NCBI RefSeq assembly: GCF_003115775.1 | Contig: NZ_QEES01000002.1 | Coordinates: 2,604,001-2,668,000, forward strand | Direction: 5' to 3' | Origin: Cellulomonas sp. WB94 | Lineage (GTDB): Bacteria > Actinomycetota > Actinomycetes > Actinomycetales > Cellulomonadaceae | DNA length: 64,000 bases | Shown: piece after piece, positions 32,250 to 40,502 of the stretch | How positions within the stretch are numbered: position 1 is the stretch's first letter | Layout: every line of letters starts with the position of its first letter | Notes under the pieces: generated by a model | Database searches by the model: none | Seen by the model: the letters and a program-made list of their open reading frames with translations, nothing else | Told to the model about the DNA's origin: nothing | Translations under genes and position numbers: made by a program

Positions 32250-33022
32250 AGGTTCACCTCCACGGACATCGTCCGCGTGGTCGGGGGAGGCGTCGGCCCG
32301 GGGTGGGCGTGCGTGTGGTCGTGGTCGGGCGTCGCGTGCTCGCCACGGGCGCTCGGGGGTGCGCCGTCGTGCGCGATCCGTCCGTGGCGCAGGACGACGG
32401 CGCGCTCGATCAGCGGTGCGAACGGTCCGAGCTCGTGAAGGATGACGACGACGGTGCCGCCGCCGTCGTGCAGGCGCTGGACGGCGTCGACGAACGTCTG
32501 CTGCGTGGGGATGTCGATCCCGGACGTCGGCTCGTCGAGCACGAGCAGCTCGGGTCGGCGCACCAGCGCGCGGGCGATCAGGACGCGCTGCTGCTGCCCG
32601 CCGGAGAGCTCGTGGACGGGACGGTGCGCCGTTGCGGCGAGCCCGACCTCGTCGAGCGCCGCGAGCGCACGGGCGCGACCGTCGCGGGGCGGGCGCAGGC
32701 GGTGCCGGTGGAGGAGGCCCGCGGTCACGACCTCGAGTGCGCTCGAGGGGACTCCCGCGCCGGCCGGGAGCCGTTGGGGCACGTACCCGATCCGCTCCCA
32801 CGGGGCGGACCGGCCCAGCGGGCTGCCCAGGAGCTCGACGCTGCCGTCGGAGATCGGGACGATGCCGAGCAGCGCGCGGACGAGCGTCGACTTGCCGGAG
32901 CCGTTGGCGCCGAGCAGGGCGAGGACCTCGCCGGGGCCCACCGACAGGTCGATGCCGGTGAGGATCTGCTGACCGCCGAGCTGGACGCCGAGCCCCTCGG
33001 CCTGGATCACGTTGTCGCTCAC
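32246..33022 (-). CDS. znuC: Zinc/manganese-type ABC transporter ATPase (ZnuC-like)
   Basis: The ATPase (258 aa) has Walker A GANGSGKST, Q-loop VPQRLP, signature LSGGQQQRV, Walker B LLVLDEP and the switch His in VVILHELG. After the nucleotide-binding domain comes a His/Asp-rich tail (HATPDHDHTHAHPGP) that may bind metal. It overlaps znuA and znuB by 4 bases each, a tight three-gene operon. Zinc rather than manganese is inferred from the Zur-like operator and the His-rich tail. Confidence 0.92.
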   Translation of the reverse strand: MSDNVIQAEGLGVQLGGQQILTGIDLSVGPGEVLALLGANGSGKSTLVRALLGIVPISDGSVELLGSPLGRSAPWERIGYVPQRLPAGAGVPSSALEVVTAGLLHRHRLRPPRDGRARALAALDEVGLAATAHRPVHELSGGQQQRVLIARALVRRPELLVLDEPTSGIDIPTQQTFVDAVQRLHDGGGTVVVILHELGPFAPLIERAVVLRHGRIAHDGAPPSARGEHATPDHDHTHAHPGPTPPPTTRTMSVEVNL

Positions 33023-33909
33023 GAGCAGGACAATGCCATCTTCAGGGCCGAAAGGTTCGCTTCGGCGATGCTGAAGTAGTCCTGGGTCGGGTCGCTCACG
33101 CCTTCGAGCGGGTCGAGGACCCGGGCGTCGACGCCCAGGTCGGCGGCCAACGTCTGGGCGACCTTGGGGCTCACGAGCGTCTCGAAGAATATCGTGCTGA
33201 CCCCGCGGTCCTGCACGAGCCGGCTGATCTGGGCGAGGCGGTCGGGCGAGGGGTCGGCCTCCGGATCGAGCCCCGAGATGGCGACCTGCTCGAGGTCGTA
33301 GCGCGCCGCGAGGTACCCGAACGCCGCGTGGGACGTGACGAACGCGCGGTCGGCGCAGGTCGCCAGGCCGCTGGCGTACTGCGCGTCGAGGGCGTCGAAC
33401 CGTGCGGACAGGGCCGTGGCGTTCGCGGCGTACGTGGCCGCTCCTGCGGGGTCGATCGTGCTGAGCTGGTCGGCGACGGCGTGGGCGACGGCCGGCATGC
33501 GGCTCGGGTCGAGCCAGAAGTGCGGGTCGAGGTCGCCGGAGCCCCCAGCGAGTGGCATGAGCGTGGTGAGAGTAGCGGCGTCGACCGCGTGGGCCGGTGG
33601 GGCGGCCGCGACGGCGTCGTCGACCGCGGGCTGGAAGTCGGACAGGTAGACGACGAGGTCGGCGCTGCCGACCCGGACGACCTGGGCCGGTGACAGCTCG
33701 AGGTCGTGCGGCTCGGCGCCGGGCGGCGTCAGCGAGGTCACGTCGACGCGGTCGCCGCCGACCTGCTGGGCGACGAGCTGGAGCGGGTAGAACGACGCGA
33801 GGACGCTGGGCCGACCGTCGTCGGCGCTGCCGGTGGAGCAGGCGCCCAGGGCGAGCACGGCAGCGGCGACGGGCAGCGCAAGGCAGGCTGCGTGGAGGCG
33901 GGTGGGCAC
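33019..33909 (-). CDS. znuA: Zinc/manganese-type ABC transporter substrate-binding lipoprotein (ZnuA-like)
   Basis: This is a cluster A-I (TroA-type) metal-binding lipoprotein of 296 aa. It has the lipobox ALGACSTG and a mature domain with FYPLQLVAQQVGGDRVDVTSLTPPGAEPHDLELSP. The likely metal ligands are His in PGAEPHD, His in DPHFWLD, His in VTSHAAFGYLAARY and an acidic residue near the C-terminus. It lacks the usual long His-rich loop. GTG33909 gives a clean lipoprotein signal; the frame stays open to 33987. TTGACA, 17 bases, GAGACT and then 6 bases precede this GTG, so the mRNA is probably leaderless. Confidence 0.9.
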   Translation of the reverse strand: MPTRLHAACLALPVAAAVLALGACSTGSADDGRPSVLASFYPLQLVAQQVGGDRVDVTSLTPPGAEPHDLELSPAQVVRVGSADLVVYLSDFQPAVDDAVAAAPPAHAVDAATLTTLMPLAGGSGDLDPHFWLDPSRMPAVAHAVADQLSTIDPAGAATYAANATALSARFDALDAQYASGLATCADRAFVTSHAAFGYLAARYDLEQVAISGLDPEADPSPDRLAQISRLVQDRGVSTIFFETLVSPKVAQTLAADLGVDARVLDPLEGVSDPTQDYFSIAEANLSALKMALSCS

Positions 33910-33915
33910 GTGCTC

Positions 33916-33944
33916 AGTCTCGGACAGTTGAGAATCGTTGTCAA
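33916..33944 (-). promoter_or_regulatory. znuA promoter with Zur-like operator
   Basis: On the minus strand, -35 TTGACA (33939-33944), a 17-base spacer and -10 GAGACT (33916-33921) end 6 bases before the znuA GTG. The -35 lies inside a 17-bp palindrome, TTGACAACGATTCTCAA (33928-33944), whose outer TTGA/TCAA and inner AA/TT match. It resembles known actinobacterial Zur boxes (TGAAAAcGATTTTCA-like). Zur bound to zinc would cover the -35. No zur gene is in the window. Confidence 0.8.
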
Positions 33945-34052
33945 AGTGGGGTGCGAGGAGAACAAGGGAGGGCACAGGGGCGCGCACGATCCCGGTAGCC
34001 TCGGGTGCGTAGCCTCCGCCAGCCAGGTGTGGGGTCGCCCGAGGAAATGAGT

Positions 34053-35441
34053 GTGAACGTGGCCCCGTCCCGTCTTGACGCCGTCACCTCCCTGGCCAAG
34101 CGCCGTGGGTTCGTCTTCCCGTCCGGTGAGATCTACGGCGGGACCCGGTCCGCGTGGGACTACGGACCCTTGGGCGTCGAGCTCAAGGAGAACATCAAGA
34201 AGCAGTGGTGGCGGACGATGGTCACGAGCCGCGACGACATCGTCGGGCTGGACTCCGCGGTGATCCTGCCCCGCCAGGTCTGGGTCGCGTCCGGCCACGT
34301 CGGGGTGTTCACGGACCCGCTCACCGAGTGCCAGAGCTGCCACAAGCGGTTCCGCGAGGACCACCTGCTCGAGGAGTTCGAGGAGAAGAAGGGCCGCGCG
34401 CCCGAGAACGGCCTCGCCGACATCGCCTGCCCGAACTGCGGGACGCGCGGGCAGTGGACCGAGCCGCGCGACTTCAACATGATGCTCAAGACGTACCTCG
34501 GCCCGGTCGAGGACGAGTCCGGGCTGCACTACCTGCGCCCCGAGACCGCGCAGGGCATCTTCGTGAACTTCGCCAACGTCGTCACGACGAGCCGCAAGAA
34601 GCCGCCGTTCGGCATCGGCCAGATCGGCAAGTCGTTCCGCAACGAGATCACCCCCGGCAACTTCATCTTCCGGACGCGCGAGTTCGAGCAGATGGAGATG
34701 GAGTTCTTCGTCGAGCCCGGGACCGACGAGACGTGGCACCAGTACTGGATCGACGCGCGCACCGACTGGTACACCGACCTCGGCATCGCCCGCGAGAACC
34801 TGCGCCACTACGAGCACCCGCAGGAGAAGCTGTCGCACTACTCCAAGCGGACCGTCGACATCGAGTACCGCTTCGGGTTCCAGGGCAGCGAGTGGGGCGA
34901 GCTCGAGGGCATCGCGAACCGCACCGACTTCGACCTCAAGACGCACACCGAGCACTCCGGCCAGGACCTGTCGTACTTCGACCAGGCCAAGAACGAGCGC
35001 TGGGTGCCCTACGTCATCGAGCCCGCGGCGGGGCTGACGCGCTCGCTCATGGCGTTCCTCGTCGAGTCCTACACCGAGGACGAGGCACCTAACACCAAGG
35101 GCGGCGTCGACACCCGGGTGGTCCTCAAGCTCGACCCGCGCCTCGCGCCGGTCAAGGCGGCGGTGCTGCCGCTGTCGCGCAACGAGGCGCTCTCGCCCAA
35201 GGCGCGCGACCTCGCTGCCGAGCTGCGCAGGAGCTGGAACATCGAGTTCGACGACGCCGGGGCGATCGGCCGCCGCTACCGTCGCCAGGACGAGATCGGC
35301 ACGCCGTTCTGCATCACGGTGGACTTCGAGACGCTCGACGACCAGGCCGTGACGATCCGCCACCGCGACGACATGTCGCAGGTCCGGGTCGCGCTCGACC
35401 AGGTCTCGGCGTACCTCGCTGCCCGGCTGATCGGCGCCTGA
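34053..35441 (+). CDS. glyS: Glycine-tRNA ligase (dimeric type)
   Basis: This class II synthetase charges tRNA-Gly. The 462-aa alpha2-type enzyme has [42 protein letters not shown], motif 1-3 regions including [24 protein letters not shown] and [14 protein letters not shown], a zinc-type insertion with CQSC and CPNCG, and a C-terminal anticodon-binding domain ([14 protein letters not shown]). The frame is open from GTG34005. I prefer GTG34053 because GAGGAA is 6 bases upstream and the length then matches the ~461-463-aa actinobacterial enzymes. It is divergent from znuA. A -10-like TAGCCT is at 33996. Confidence 0.94.
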   Translation: MNVAPSRLDAVTSLAKRRGFVFPSGEIYGGTRSAWDYGPLGVELKENIKKQWWRTMVTSRDDIVGLDSAVILPRQVWVASGHVGVFTDPLTECQSCHKRFREDHLLEEFEEKKGRAPENGLADIACPNCGTRGQWTEPRDFNMMLKTYLGPVEDESGLHYLRPETAQGIFVNFANVVTTSRKKPPFGIGQIGKSFRNEITPGNFIFRTREFEQMEMEFFVEPGTDETWHQYWIDARTDWYTDLGIARENLRHYEHPQEKLSHYSKRTVDIEYRFGFQGSEWGELEGIANRTDFDLKTHTEHSGQDLSYFDQAKNERWVPYVIEPAAGLTRSLMAFLVESYTEDEAPNTKGGVDTRVVLKLDPRLAPVKAAVLPLSRNEALSPKARDLAAELRRSWNIEFDDAGAIGRRYRRQDEIGTPFCITVDFETLDDQAVTIRHRDDMSQVRVALDQVSAYLAARLIGA

Positions 35442-35461
35442 CCCCGGGGGTTCATGACATC

Positions 35462-35482
35462 CGTCACGTCGATGACGTGACG
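35462..35482 (+). promoter_or_regulatory. Inverted repeat upstream of the ABC-2/two-component operon
   Basis: CGTCACGTC-GAT-GACGTGACG is a perfect 9-bp inverted repeat with a 3-base centre, 43 bases before the ABC ATPase ATG. TGACAT lies just to its left. It is a good candidate operator for the NarL-type regulator encoded at the end of this operon. A second hairpin, CCCGGCC-tgcc-GGCCGGG at 35483-35500, follows and may be the glyS terminator. Confidence 0.65.
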
Positions 35483-35525
35483 CCCGGCCTGCCGGCCGGG
35501 TGCCCGGGTCGAGCAGGCTCGTGCC

Positions 35526-36467
35526 ATGACGTCCTCACAGCGACCGGCAGCCCTGGAGCTGCATGACCTGCACAAGAGCTACGGCTCGGTGCACGCCGTC
35601 GTCGGGCTCGACCTCGTGGTCGAGCCCGGCGAGATCGTCGCCTTCCTCGGACCGAACGGTGCCGGCAAGACGACCACCATCGACATGGTGCTCGGCCTGA
35701 GCCGCCCTGACTCGGGGAGCGTGTCGGTGTTCGGGCTCGACCCCGCCGAGGCGATCACCCGCGGGCGGGTCTCCGCGGTGATGCAGACCGGCGGCCTCCT
35801 CAAGGACATCACCGTCGCCGAGACCGTGCAGCTCACGGCGTCGCTGTTCGGCCTGACCCGGCCGGTCACGGACGTCCTCGAACGTGCCGGGATCGTATCG
35901 ATCGCCGACCGCATGGTCGGCGCGTGCTCGGGCGGTCAGCAGCAGCGGCTGCGGTTCGCGATGGCGCTCGTCCCCGAGCCCGACCTGCTCGTGCTCGACG
36001 AGCCGACGACGGGCATGGACGTCGAGGGTCGCCGCGAGTTCTGGCGGGCGATCCGGGCCGACGCGGCGCGGGGCCGTACGGTGATCTTCGCGACCCACTA
36101 CCTCGACGAGGCCGACGCCTATGCCGACCGCATCGTGCTCGTCAGGCAGGGGGTCGTCGTGGCGGACGGCAGCGCGGCCGAGGTCAAGAACCTGTCGTCG
36201 GGCCGGGTCGTCTCGGCCACGTTGCCCGGCGCCGGCCTCGCCGAGCTCGCGGCCATGCCCGGCGTCGACCGGGCCGAGGTCCGCGGCGAGCGGGTCCTGC
36301 TGCAGACGGCCGACTCCGACCGCGTCGTGCGGCACCTGCTGACCGCGACGCCCGCGCGCGACCTCGAGATCTCGTCGCACAACCTCGAGGACGCGTTCAT
36401 CGCGCTCACGTCCGACGGCGCGCACCTCACCACCCCGTCCCTCACGACCGCAGGGAGCACGCGATGA
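35526..36467 (+). CDS. ABC-2 type exporter ATPase (DrrA-like)
   Basis: The 313-aa ATPase has Walker A GPNGAGKTTT, Q-loop VMQTGG, signature CSGGQQQRL (Cys in place of the usual Leu), Walker B LLVLDEPTTGMD, switch His ATHYLDEAD and the DrrA-like C-terminal extension (SSHNLEDAFIALT). The substrate is not known; relatives export drugs, lipids or antibiotics. It overlaps the permease start by ATGA. The permease, a histidine kinase and a response regulator follow on the same strand, an arrangement seen in stress-induced detoxification exporters. Confidence 0.9.
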   Translation: MTSSQRPAALELHDLHKSYGSVHAVVGLDLVVEPGEIVAFLGPNGAGKTTTIDMVLGLSRPDSGSVSVFGLDPAEAITRGRVSAVMQTGGLLKDITVAETVQLTASLFGLTRPVTDVLERAGIVSIADRMVGACSGGQQQRLRFAMALVPEPDLLVLDEPTTGMDVEGRREFWRAIRADAARGRTVIFATHYLDEADAYADRIVLVRQGVVVADGSAAEVKNLSSGRVVSATLPGAGLAELAAMPGVDRAEVRGERVLLQTADSDRVVRHLLTATPARDLEISSHNLEDAFIALTSDGAHLTTPSLTTAGSTR

Positions 36468-37273
36468 CCGCCACGACGACCACCCAGGAGCTCGACCGGA
36501 TGCCTGCCGAGGCGCCGACGGCCCGGCGCCCCGTGCGCGGGGGGCTCAACCGGACGTTCCTGACGATCGAGCTGCGCCGGCTCCTGCGCAACCGGCGCAC
36601 CGTCGTGCTCGCGCTCATCATGCCGCCGGCGTTCTTCCTGATCTTCGGCACGCAGGGCGACTACCGGACGACCTCGGTCGGCCACGGCAACGTCACCGCC
36701 TGGATCATGGTGTCGATGGCGGTGTACGGCGCGATGCTCGCCTCGGCGAGCGGCGGCGCGATGGTCTCGGTCGAGCGTGCGCTCGGCTGGAGCCGCCAGC
36801 TGCGCCTGACGCCGCTGCGGCCGGTGGCCTACATCCTCACGAAGATCGTCGTCGCGATGGTCCTCGGGCTCGCCTCGGTGGTCGTGGTCTTCGCGGTCGG
36901 CGTGGTCGCCGGCGCGCAGGCCGACGCATCGGTCTGGGTCACCTCGGCGCTCATCGCGTGGCTGGGCTCGTCGGTGTTCGCGGCGTTCGGGCTCTTCCTG
37001 GGGTACCTGCTGCCCGCCGAGAACGTGATGCAGATGCTCGGTCCGGTGCTGGCGATCCTCGCGTTCGCCGGCGGACTGTTCGTGCCGCTCACGGACGGGT
37101 TGTTCGCCACCATCGCCCGGTTCACCCCGCTCTACGGTCTCGCGGAGCTCGCCCGCACGCCGCTCGTGGGCGGCGGCTGGTCCTGGGTCGCCGTCGCCAA
37201 CCTCGGTGCGTGGGCGGTGGTGTTCGTCACGGGCGCCGCCGTGATGTTCCGTCGCGACACGGCGCGGGTCTGA
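36464..37273 (+). CDS. ABC-2 type exporter permease
   Basis: This 269-aa membrane protein has about six TM helices of the ABC2_membrane type: LIMPPAFFLIFG, AWIMVSMAVYGAMLAS, the RQLRLTPLRPVAYILTKI coupling segment, ASVVVVFAVGVVAG, the QMLGPVLAILAFAGGLFVPL helix and a last helix ending VMFRRD. The ATG at 36464 overlaps the ATPase stop. It forms the exporter with the preceding ATPase. The two-component kinase starts 40 bases after its stop. Confidence 0.9.
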   Translation: MTATTTTQELDRMPAEAPTARRPVRGGLNRTFLTIELRRLLRNRRTVVLALIMPPAFFLIFGTQGDYRTTSVGHGNVTAWIMVSMAVYGAMLASASGGAMVSVERALGWSRQLRLTPLRPVAYILTKIVVAMVLGLASVVVVFAVGVVAGAQADASVWVTSALIAWLGSSVFAAFGLFLGYLLPAENVMQMLGPVLAILAFAGGLFVPLTDGLFATIARFTPLYGLAELARTPLVGGGWSWVAVANLGAWAVVFVTGAAVMFRRDTARV

Positions 37274-37313
37274 CCCCGGGGACGGGCAGCGTGCGGGGGC
37301 TACGGTGTTCGCC

Positions 37314-38564
37314 GTGACCACCCGCGCGCAGCCTCGTCCTCGCGAGCTCGAGGCGGCGGGAGCGCCCGCGGCGCCGCTGCCGGTGCGCCGGTCGATGCGC
37401 AGGCTGGGCCCGGTGTTCGGCGCTGTCTGGCTCGTGTACCTCGTCTACCCGTGGTCGAGCGCATGGTCGGCGCCTCGCGGGGTCGCCCGGATCGTGTCGC
37501 TCGTCAGCGTCGTGGCGTTCGCGACCGTCTTCGTCGTCGGCCTGTCCCGCACGATCCGCAGCCGCGGGCCGGGTCGGACGAGCCACCGCGCCGGCGAGGC
37601 GTGGCCTGTGCTCGTCGGCGAGGCCGTCCTCGTCGGGGGCATGGCGCTCGCGGGCGGCGAGACGTCGCTCGCCGGGCTGGTCTTCATGGCGGTGTCCGCG
37701 GTGTTCATGCTGGCTCCCCGCGTGGCGCTCGGGGTGGTCGTGCTGCTCGCCGTCGCCGGCGAGGGCCTCCCGCACGTGGTGGACGGCTGGGAGACGGATG
37801 CGGGCATCGGCGTGCAGATCCTGCTCGCGGCGTTCGCGATCTTCGGGGTGACGCAGGTCATGGCCCGCAACGCCGAGCTCGCCGCGGCCCGGACCGAGCT
37901 CGCGGACCTTGCGGTCGCGCGTGAGCGCGAGCGCATGGCGCGCGACGTGCACGACCTGCTCGGGCACTCCCTGACAGTGATCACCGTGAAGTCGGAGCTC
38001 GCGGGACGTCTGCTCGAGCGCGACCCGGCGGGCGCGGCGCGCGAGATCGCCGACATCGAGTCGCTGGCGCGCGCGGCGCTCGCCGACGTGCGGTCGACCG
38101 TCCAGGGCTTCCGCGTCGTCAGCCTGGCGGGGGAGCTCGCGTCGGCGCGCGTCGCGCTGACGGCGATGGGCGTCGACGCCCAGCTGTCGACCGAGCTCGA
38201 CGACGTCCCGGACGACCTTCGCGACGTGTTCGCGTGGACGGTGCGCGAGGGCGTGACGAACGTGATCCGGCACTCGGGCGCGCGGCGCTGCATGATCACG
38301 GTGCGGGGGAGCTCGGCCGTCGTGAGCGACGACGGCCGCGGCCCGGGCGGGGGCACCGAGCTGAGCGGTGGAACCGAACGAGGCGGTGGCACCGAACCGG
38401 GCGGCGGCACCGAACCGGGTGTGACGCCCGCGACGCCACGCGCGCGCGGCGACGGGACCGGCCTCGTCGGGCTGCGCGAGCGTGCTGAGGCAGTCGGCGC
38501 CGTGGTGAGCGCCGGCCGCTCGGCCCAGGGCGGCTTCGAGCTGCGCGTCGCGCGTCAGCGATGA
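37314..38564 (+). CDS. DesK-like sensor histidine kinase
   Basis: The 416-aa kinase has four to five TM helices (residues ~30-180) with almost no external loops, typical of membrane-state sensors of the DesK kind. The HisKA_3 box ERERMARDVHDLLGHSL has phospho-acceptor His213. The ATPase domain has an N box (VTNVIRHSGA), G1 (VSDDGRGP) and G2 (GTGLVGLRER), but G1 and G2 are separated by an inserted GGTEPG repeat. GTG37314 is preceded by TACGGT with 7 bases between, so the mRNA may be leaderless and independent of the exporter. The response regulator overlaps its stop by ATGA. Confidence 0.9.
   Translation: MTTRAQPRPRELEAAGAPAAPLPVRRSMRRLGPVFGAVWLVYLVYPWSSAWSAPRGVARIVSLVSVVAFATVFVVGLSRTIRSRGPGRTSHRAGEAWPVLVGEAVLVGGMALAGGETSLAGLVFMAVSAVFMLAPRVALGVVVLLAVAGEGLPHVVDGWETDAGIGVQILLAAFAIFGVTQVMARNAELAAARTELADLAVARERERMARDVHDLLGHSLTVITVKSELAGRLLERDPAGAAREIADIESLARAALADVRSTVQGFRVVSLAGELASARVALTAMGVDAQLSTELDDVPDDLRDVFAWTVREGVTNVIRHSGARRCMITVRGSSAVVSDDGRGPGGGTELSGGTERGGGTEPGGGTEPGVTPATPRARGDGTGLVGLRERAEAVGAVVSAGRSAQGGFELRVARQR
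38349..38420 (+). repeat. 18-bp tandem repeat (GGTEPG) in the kinase ATP lid
   Basis: Four 18-base units encode GGTELS, GGTERG, GGTEPG, GGTEPG. They sit between the G1 and G2 boxes of the histidine kinase, where the flexible ATP lid is, and keep frame. Confidence 0.9.
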
Positions 38565-39181
38565 GCGCGCCGATCCGGCTGCTCCTCGCCGACGACCAGG
38601 CGCTCGTGCGCGGCGCGCTCGCGGCGCTGCTCGACCTCGAGCCGGACCTGAAGGTCGTCGTCGAGGTCGCGCGGGGCGACGAGGTCGTGGCTGCGGCGCT
38701 CCAGCACCGTCCGGACGTCGCGCTGCTCGACGTCGAGATGCCCGGGATCGACGGCATCGCGGCGGCTGAGCTCCTCGTCGCCGCGCTCCCGTCGTGCCGC
38801 GTCCTCGTGGTCACGACCTTCGGTCGCCCCGGGTACCTGCGGCGCGCGCTCGTGGCTGGGGCATCCGGCTTCGTCGTCAAGGACACCCCCGCGGCCCAGC
38901 TCGCCGACGCCGTCCGGCGGGTCGCGGCGGGCCTTCGGGTCGTCGACCCGGCGCTCGCGGTCGAGTCGCTGATGACGGGCGAGACGCCGCTGACGGCGCG
39001 CGAGCACGAGGTGCTGCGTGCGGCGCGATCGGGCGGCACGGTGGCCGACATCGCGCGCGGGCTGTTCCTGTCCGAGGGCACGGTGCGCAACTACCTCTCG
39101 TCGGCGATCGGCAAGACGGGCGCCCGTACGCGTGCCGAGGCGGTGCGGATCGCCGAGGAGAGCGGCTGGCTGCTCGGCTGA
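38561..39181 (+). CDS. NarL/DesR-family response regulator
   Basis: The 206-aa regulator has a receiver domain (DDQALVRGAL, phospho-acceptor Asp57 in LLDVEMPG, VVTTFGRPGYLRRAL, VKDTP) and a LuxR-type HTH (LTAREHEVLRAARSGGTVADIARGLFLSEGTVRNYLSSAIGKTGARTR). It is the partner of the overlapping DesK-like kinase. I infer that it controls the exporter through the inverted repeat at 35462. No RNA-polymerase contact anomalies are visible, and its length is normal. Confidence 0.92.
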   Translation: MSAPIRLLLADDQALVRGALAALLDLEPDLKVVVEVARGDEVVAAALQHRPDVALLDVEMPGIDGIAAAELLVAALPSCRVLVVTTFGRPGYLRRALVAGASGFVVKDTPAAQLADAVRRVAAGLRVVDPALAVESLMTGETPLTAREHEVLRAARSGGTVADIARGLFLSEGTVRNYLSSAIGKTGARTRAEAVRIAEESGWLLG

Positions 39182-39211
39182 GCGGGTCGACACGTGGGGG
39201 ACAATCGTGCG

Positions 39212-40423
39212 GTGAACCTCCCGAGCGCCACCGCGACCGCCCTCGTCGACGGCGTGCCCGTCGCCGACACTGCGACGCGCGTTCTTCCACCGCTGCGCAT
39301 CGGCCCGCTGACGATCGACACGCCCGTGGTGCTCGCGCCGATGGCCGGCGTGACCAACGCGGCGTTCCGACGGCTGTGCCGCGAGTCGGGTGCGGGCCTG
39401 TACGTCGCCGAGATGGTGACGTCGCGTGCGCTGGTCGAGCGCGGCGAGGAGTCCATGCGGATCATCGCGCACGAGCCGGACGAGAAGCCGCGGTCCGTGC
39501 AGGTGTACGGCGTCGACCCGGTGACGGTGGCCGCGGCCGTGCGGCTCATCGCGTCGGAGGACCGCGCGGACCACATCGACCTCAACTTCGGCTGCCCGGT
39601 CCCCAAGGTGACCCGCCGCGGCGGCGGTGCGGCGCTCCCCTGGAAGCGGGACCTGTTCCGCTCGATCGTCAGCGCGGCCGTCGACGCCGCGAGCCCGCAC
39701 GGGGTCCCGGTCACCGTCAAGATGCGCAAGGGCATCGACGACGACCACCTGACGTACCTGGAGGCCGGGCTCGTCGCGCAGGAGGTCGGGGTCGCGGCGG
39801 TCGCCCTGCACGCGCGCACCGCGGCGGACTACTACTCGGGCACGGCCGACTGGGAGGCCATCGCGCTGCTCAAGAAGACCGTGACCGACATCCCGGTGCT
39901 CGGCAACGGGGACATCTGGTCGGCCGAGGACGCGCTCGCGATGGTGGCGCAGACCGGGTGCGACGGGGTCGTCGTCGGGCGCGGGTGCCAGGGGCGTCCG
40001 TGGCTGTTCGCGGACCTCGCTGCTGCGTTCGCTGGTTCGGACGAGCGCCGGCGGCCCGGTCTCGGTGAGGTCGCGGCGGTCGTCCGGCGGCACGCGGTCC
40101 TCATGGTCGAGACCTTCGGCGAGGAGTCGAAGGCCCTGCGGGAGATGCGCAAGCACATGGCCTGGTACTTCAAGGGGTACGTCGTAGGCGGCGAGGTCCG
40201 GGCTCAGCTCGGCCTGGTCTCGACGCTCGCCGAGCTCGACGACCGTCTTGCCGGCCTCGACCTCGACCAGCCTTACCCGGGTGCCGGCGCGGAGGGCCAG
40301 CGCGGGCGCGCGGGTTCGCCCAAGCGACCGTCGCTCCCGGAGGGCTGGCTCGACTCACGCGACCTGTCGGAGGGCTTCCGCCGCGCGCTTCACGAGGCTG
40401 AGCTGAGCGTCTCGGGGGGCTGA
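39212..40423 (+). CDS. dusB: tRNA-dihydrouridine synthase
   Basis: This FMN enzyme reduces uridine to dihydrouridine in the tRNA D-loop. The 403-aa protein has LAPMAGVTNAAFRRLCRESGAGLYVAEMV, the active-site NFGCPVPKVTRRGGGAAL with catalytic Cys, VTVKMRKGIDDDH, ALHARTAADYYSG and IPVLGNGDIWSAEDA ... VVVGRGCQGRPWLF for FMN phosphate. GTG39212 is chosen over GTG39194 because GACAAT ends exactly 6 bases before it (leaderless) and homologues start near here. The C-terminal ~60 residues are a family-variable extension. Assignment to the DusB group is by overall similarity. Confidence 0.93.
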   Translation: MNLPSATATALVDGVPVADTATRVLPPLRIGPLTIDTPVVLAPMAGVTNAAFRRLCRESGAGLYVAEMVTSRALVERGEESMRIIAHEPDEKPRSVQVYGVDPVTVAAAVRLIASEDRADHIDLNFGCPVPKVTRRGGGAALPWKRDLFRSIVSAAVDAASPHGVPVTVKMRKGIDDDHLTYLEAGLVAQEVGVAAVALHARTAADYYSGTADWEAIALLKKTVTDIPVLGNGDIWSAEDALAMVAQTGCDGVVVGRGCQGRPWLFADLAAAFAGSDERRRPGLGEVAAVVRRHAVLMVETFGEESKALREMRKHMAWYFKGYVVGGEVRAQLGLVSTLAELDDRLAGLDLDQPYPGAGAEGQRGRAGSPKRPSLPEGWLDSRDLSEGFRRALHEAELSVSGG

Positions 40424-40450
40424 GCGCGCGCGGGTCCGAGGCGCGTCGCC

Positions 40451-40470
40451 GCAAGTTTCAGTACGCTTGC
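40451..40470 (+). promoter_or_regulatory. Candidate carbohydrate-regulator operator upstream of the amylase
   Basis: GCAAG and CTTGC frame GCAAGTTTCAGTACGCTTGC, 33 bases before the amylase GTG. Read on the other strand it contains CTGAAACTTGC, close to CTGAAAGTTAC upstream of malE. This is a possible shared binding element for the LacI-type regulator encoded at 43957-44973. Confidence 0.45.
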
Positions 40471-40502
40471 GACGCTCGACGACGACGACCGGGGGAGCAC
40501 GC

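Noticed and set aside
33910-34052. Glycine riboswitch or T-box before glyS
   Set aside because: The 5' region is short and shows no riboswitch-like paired architecture or T-box sequence; only a -10-like hexamer and a ribosome site are visible.
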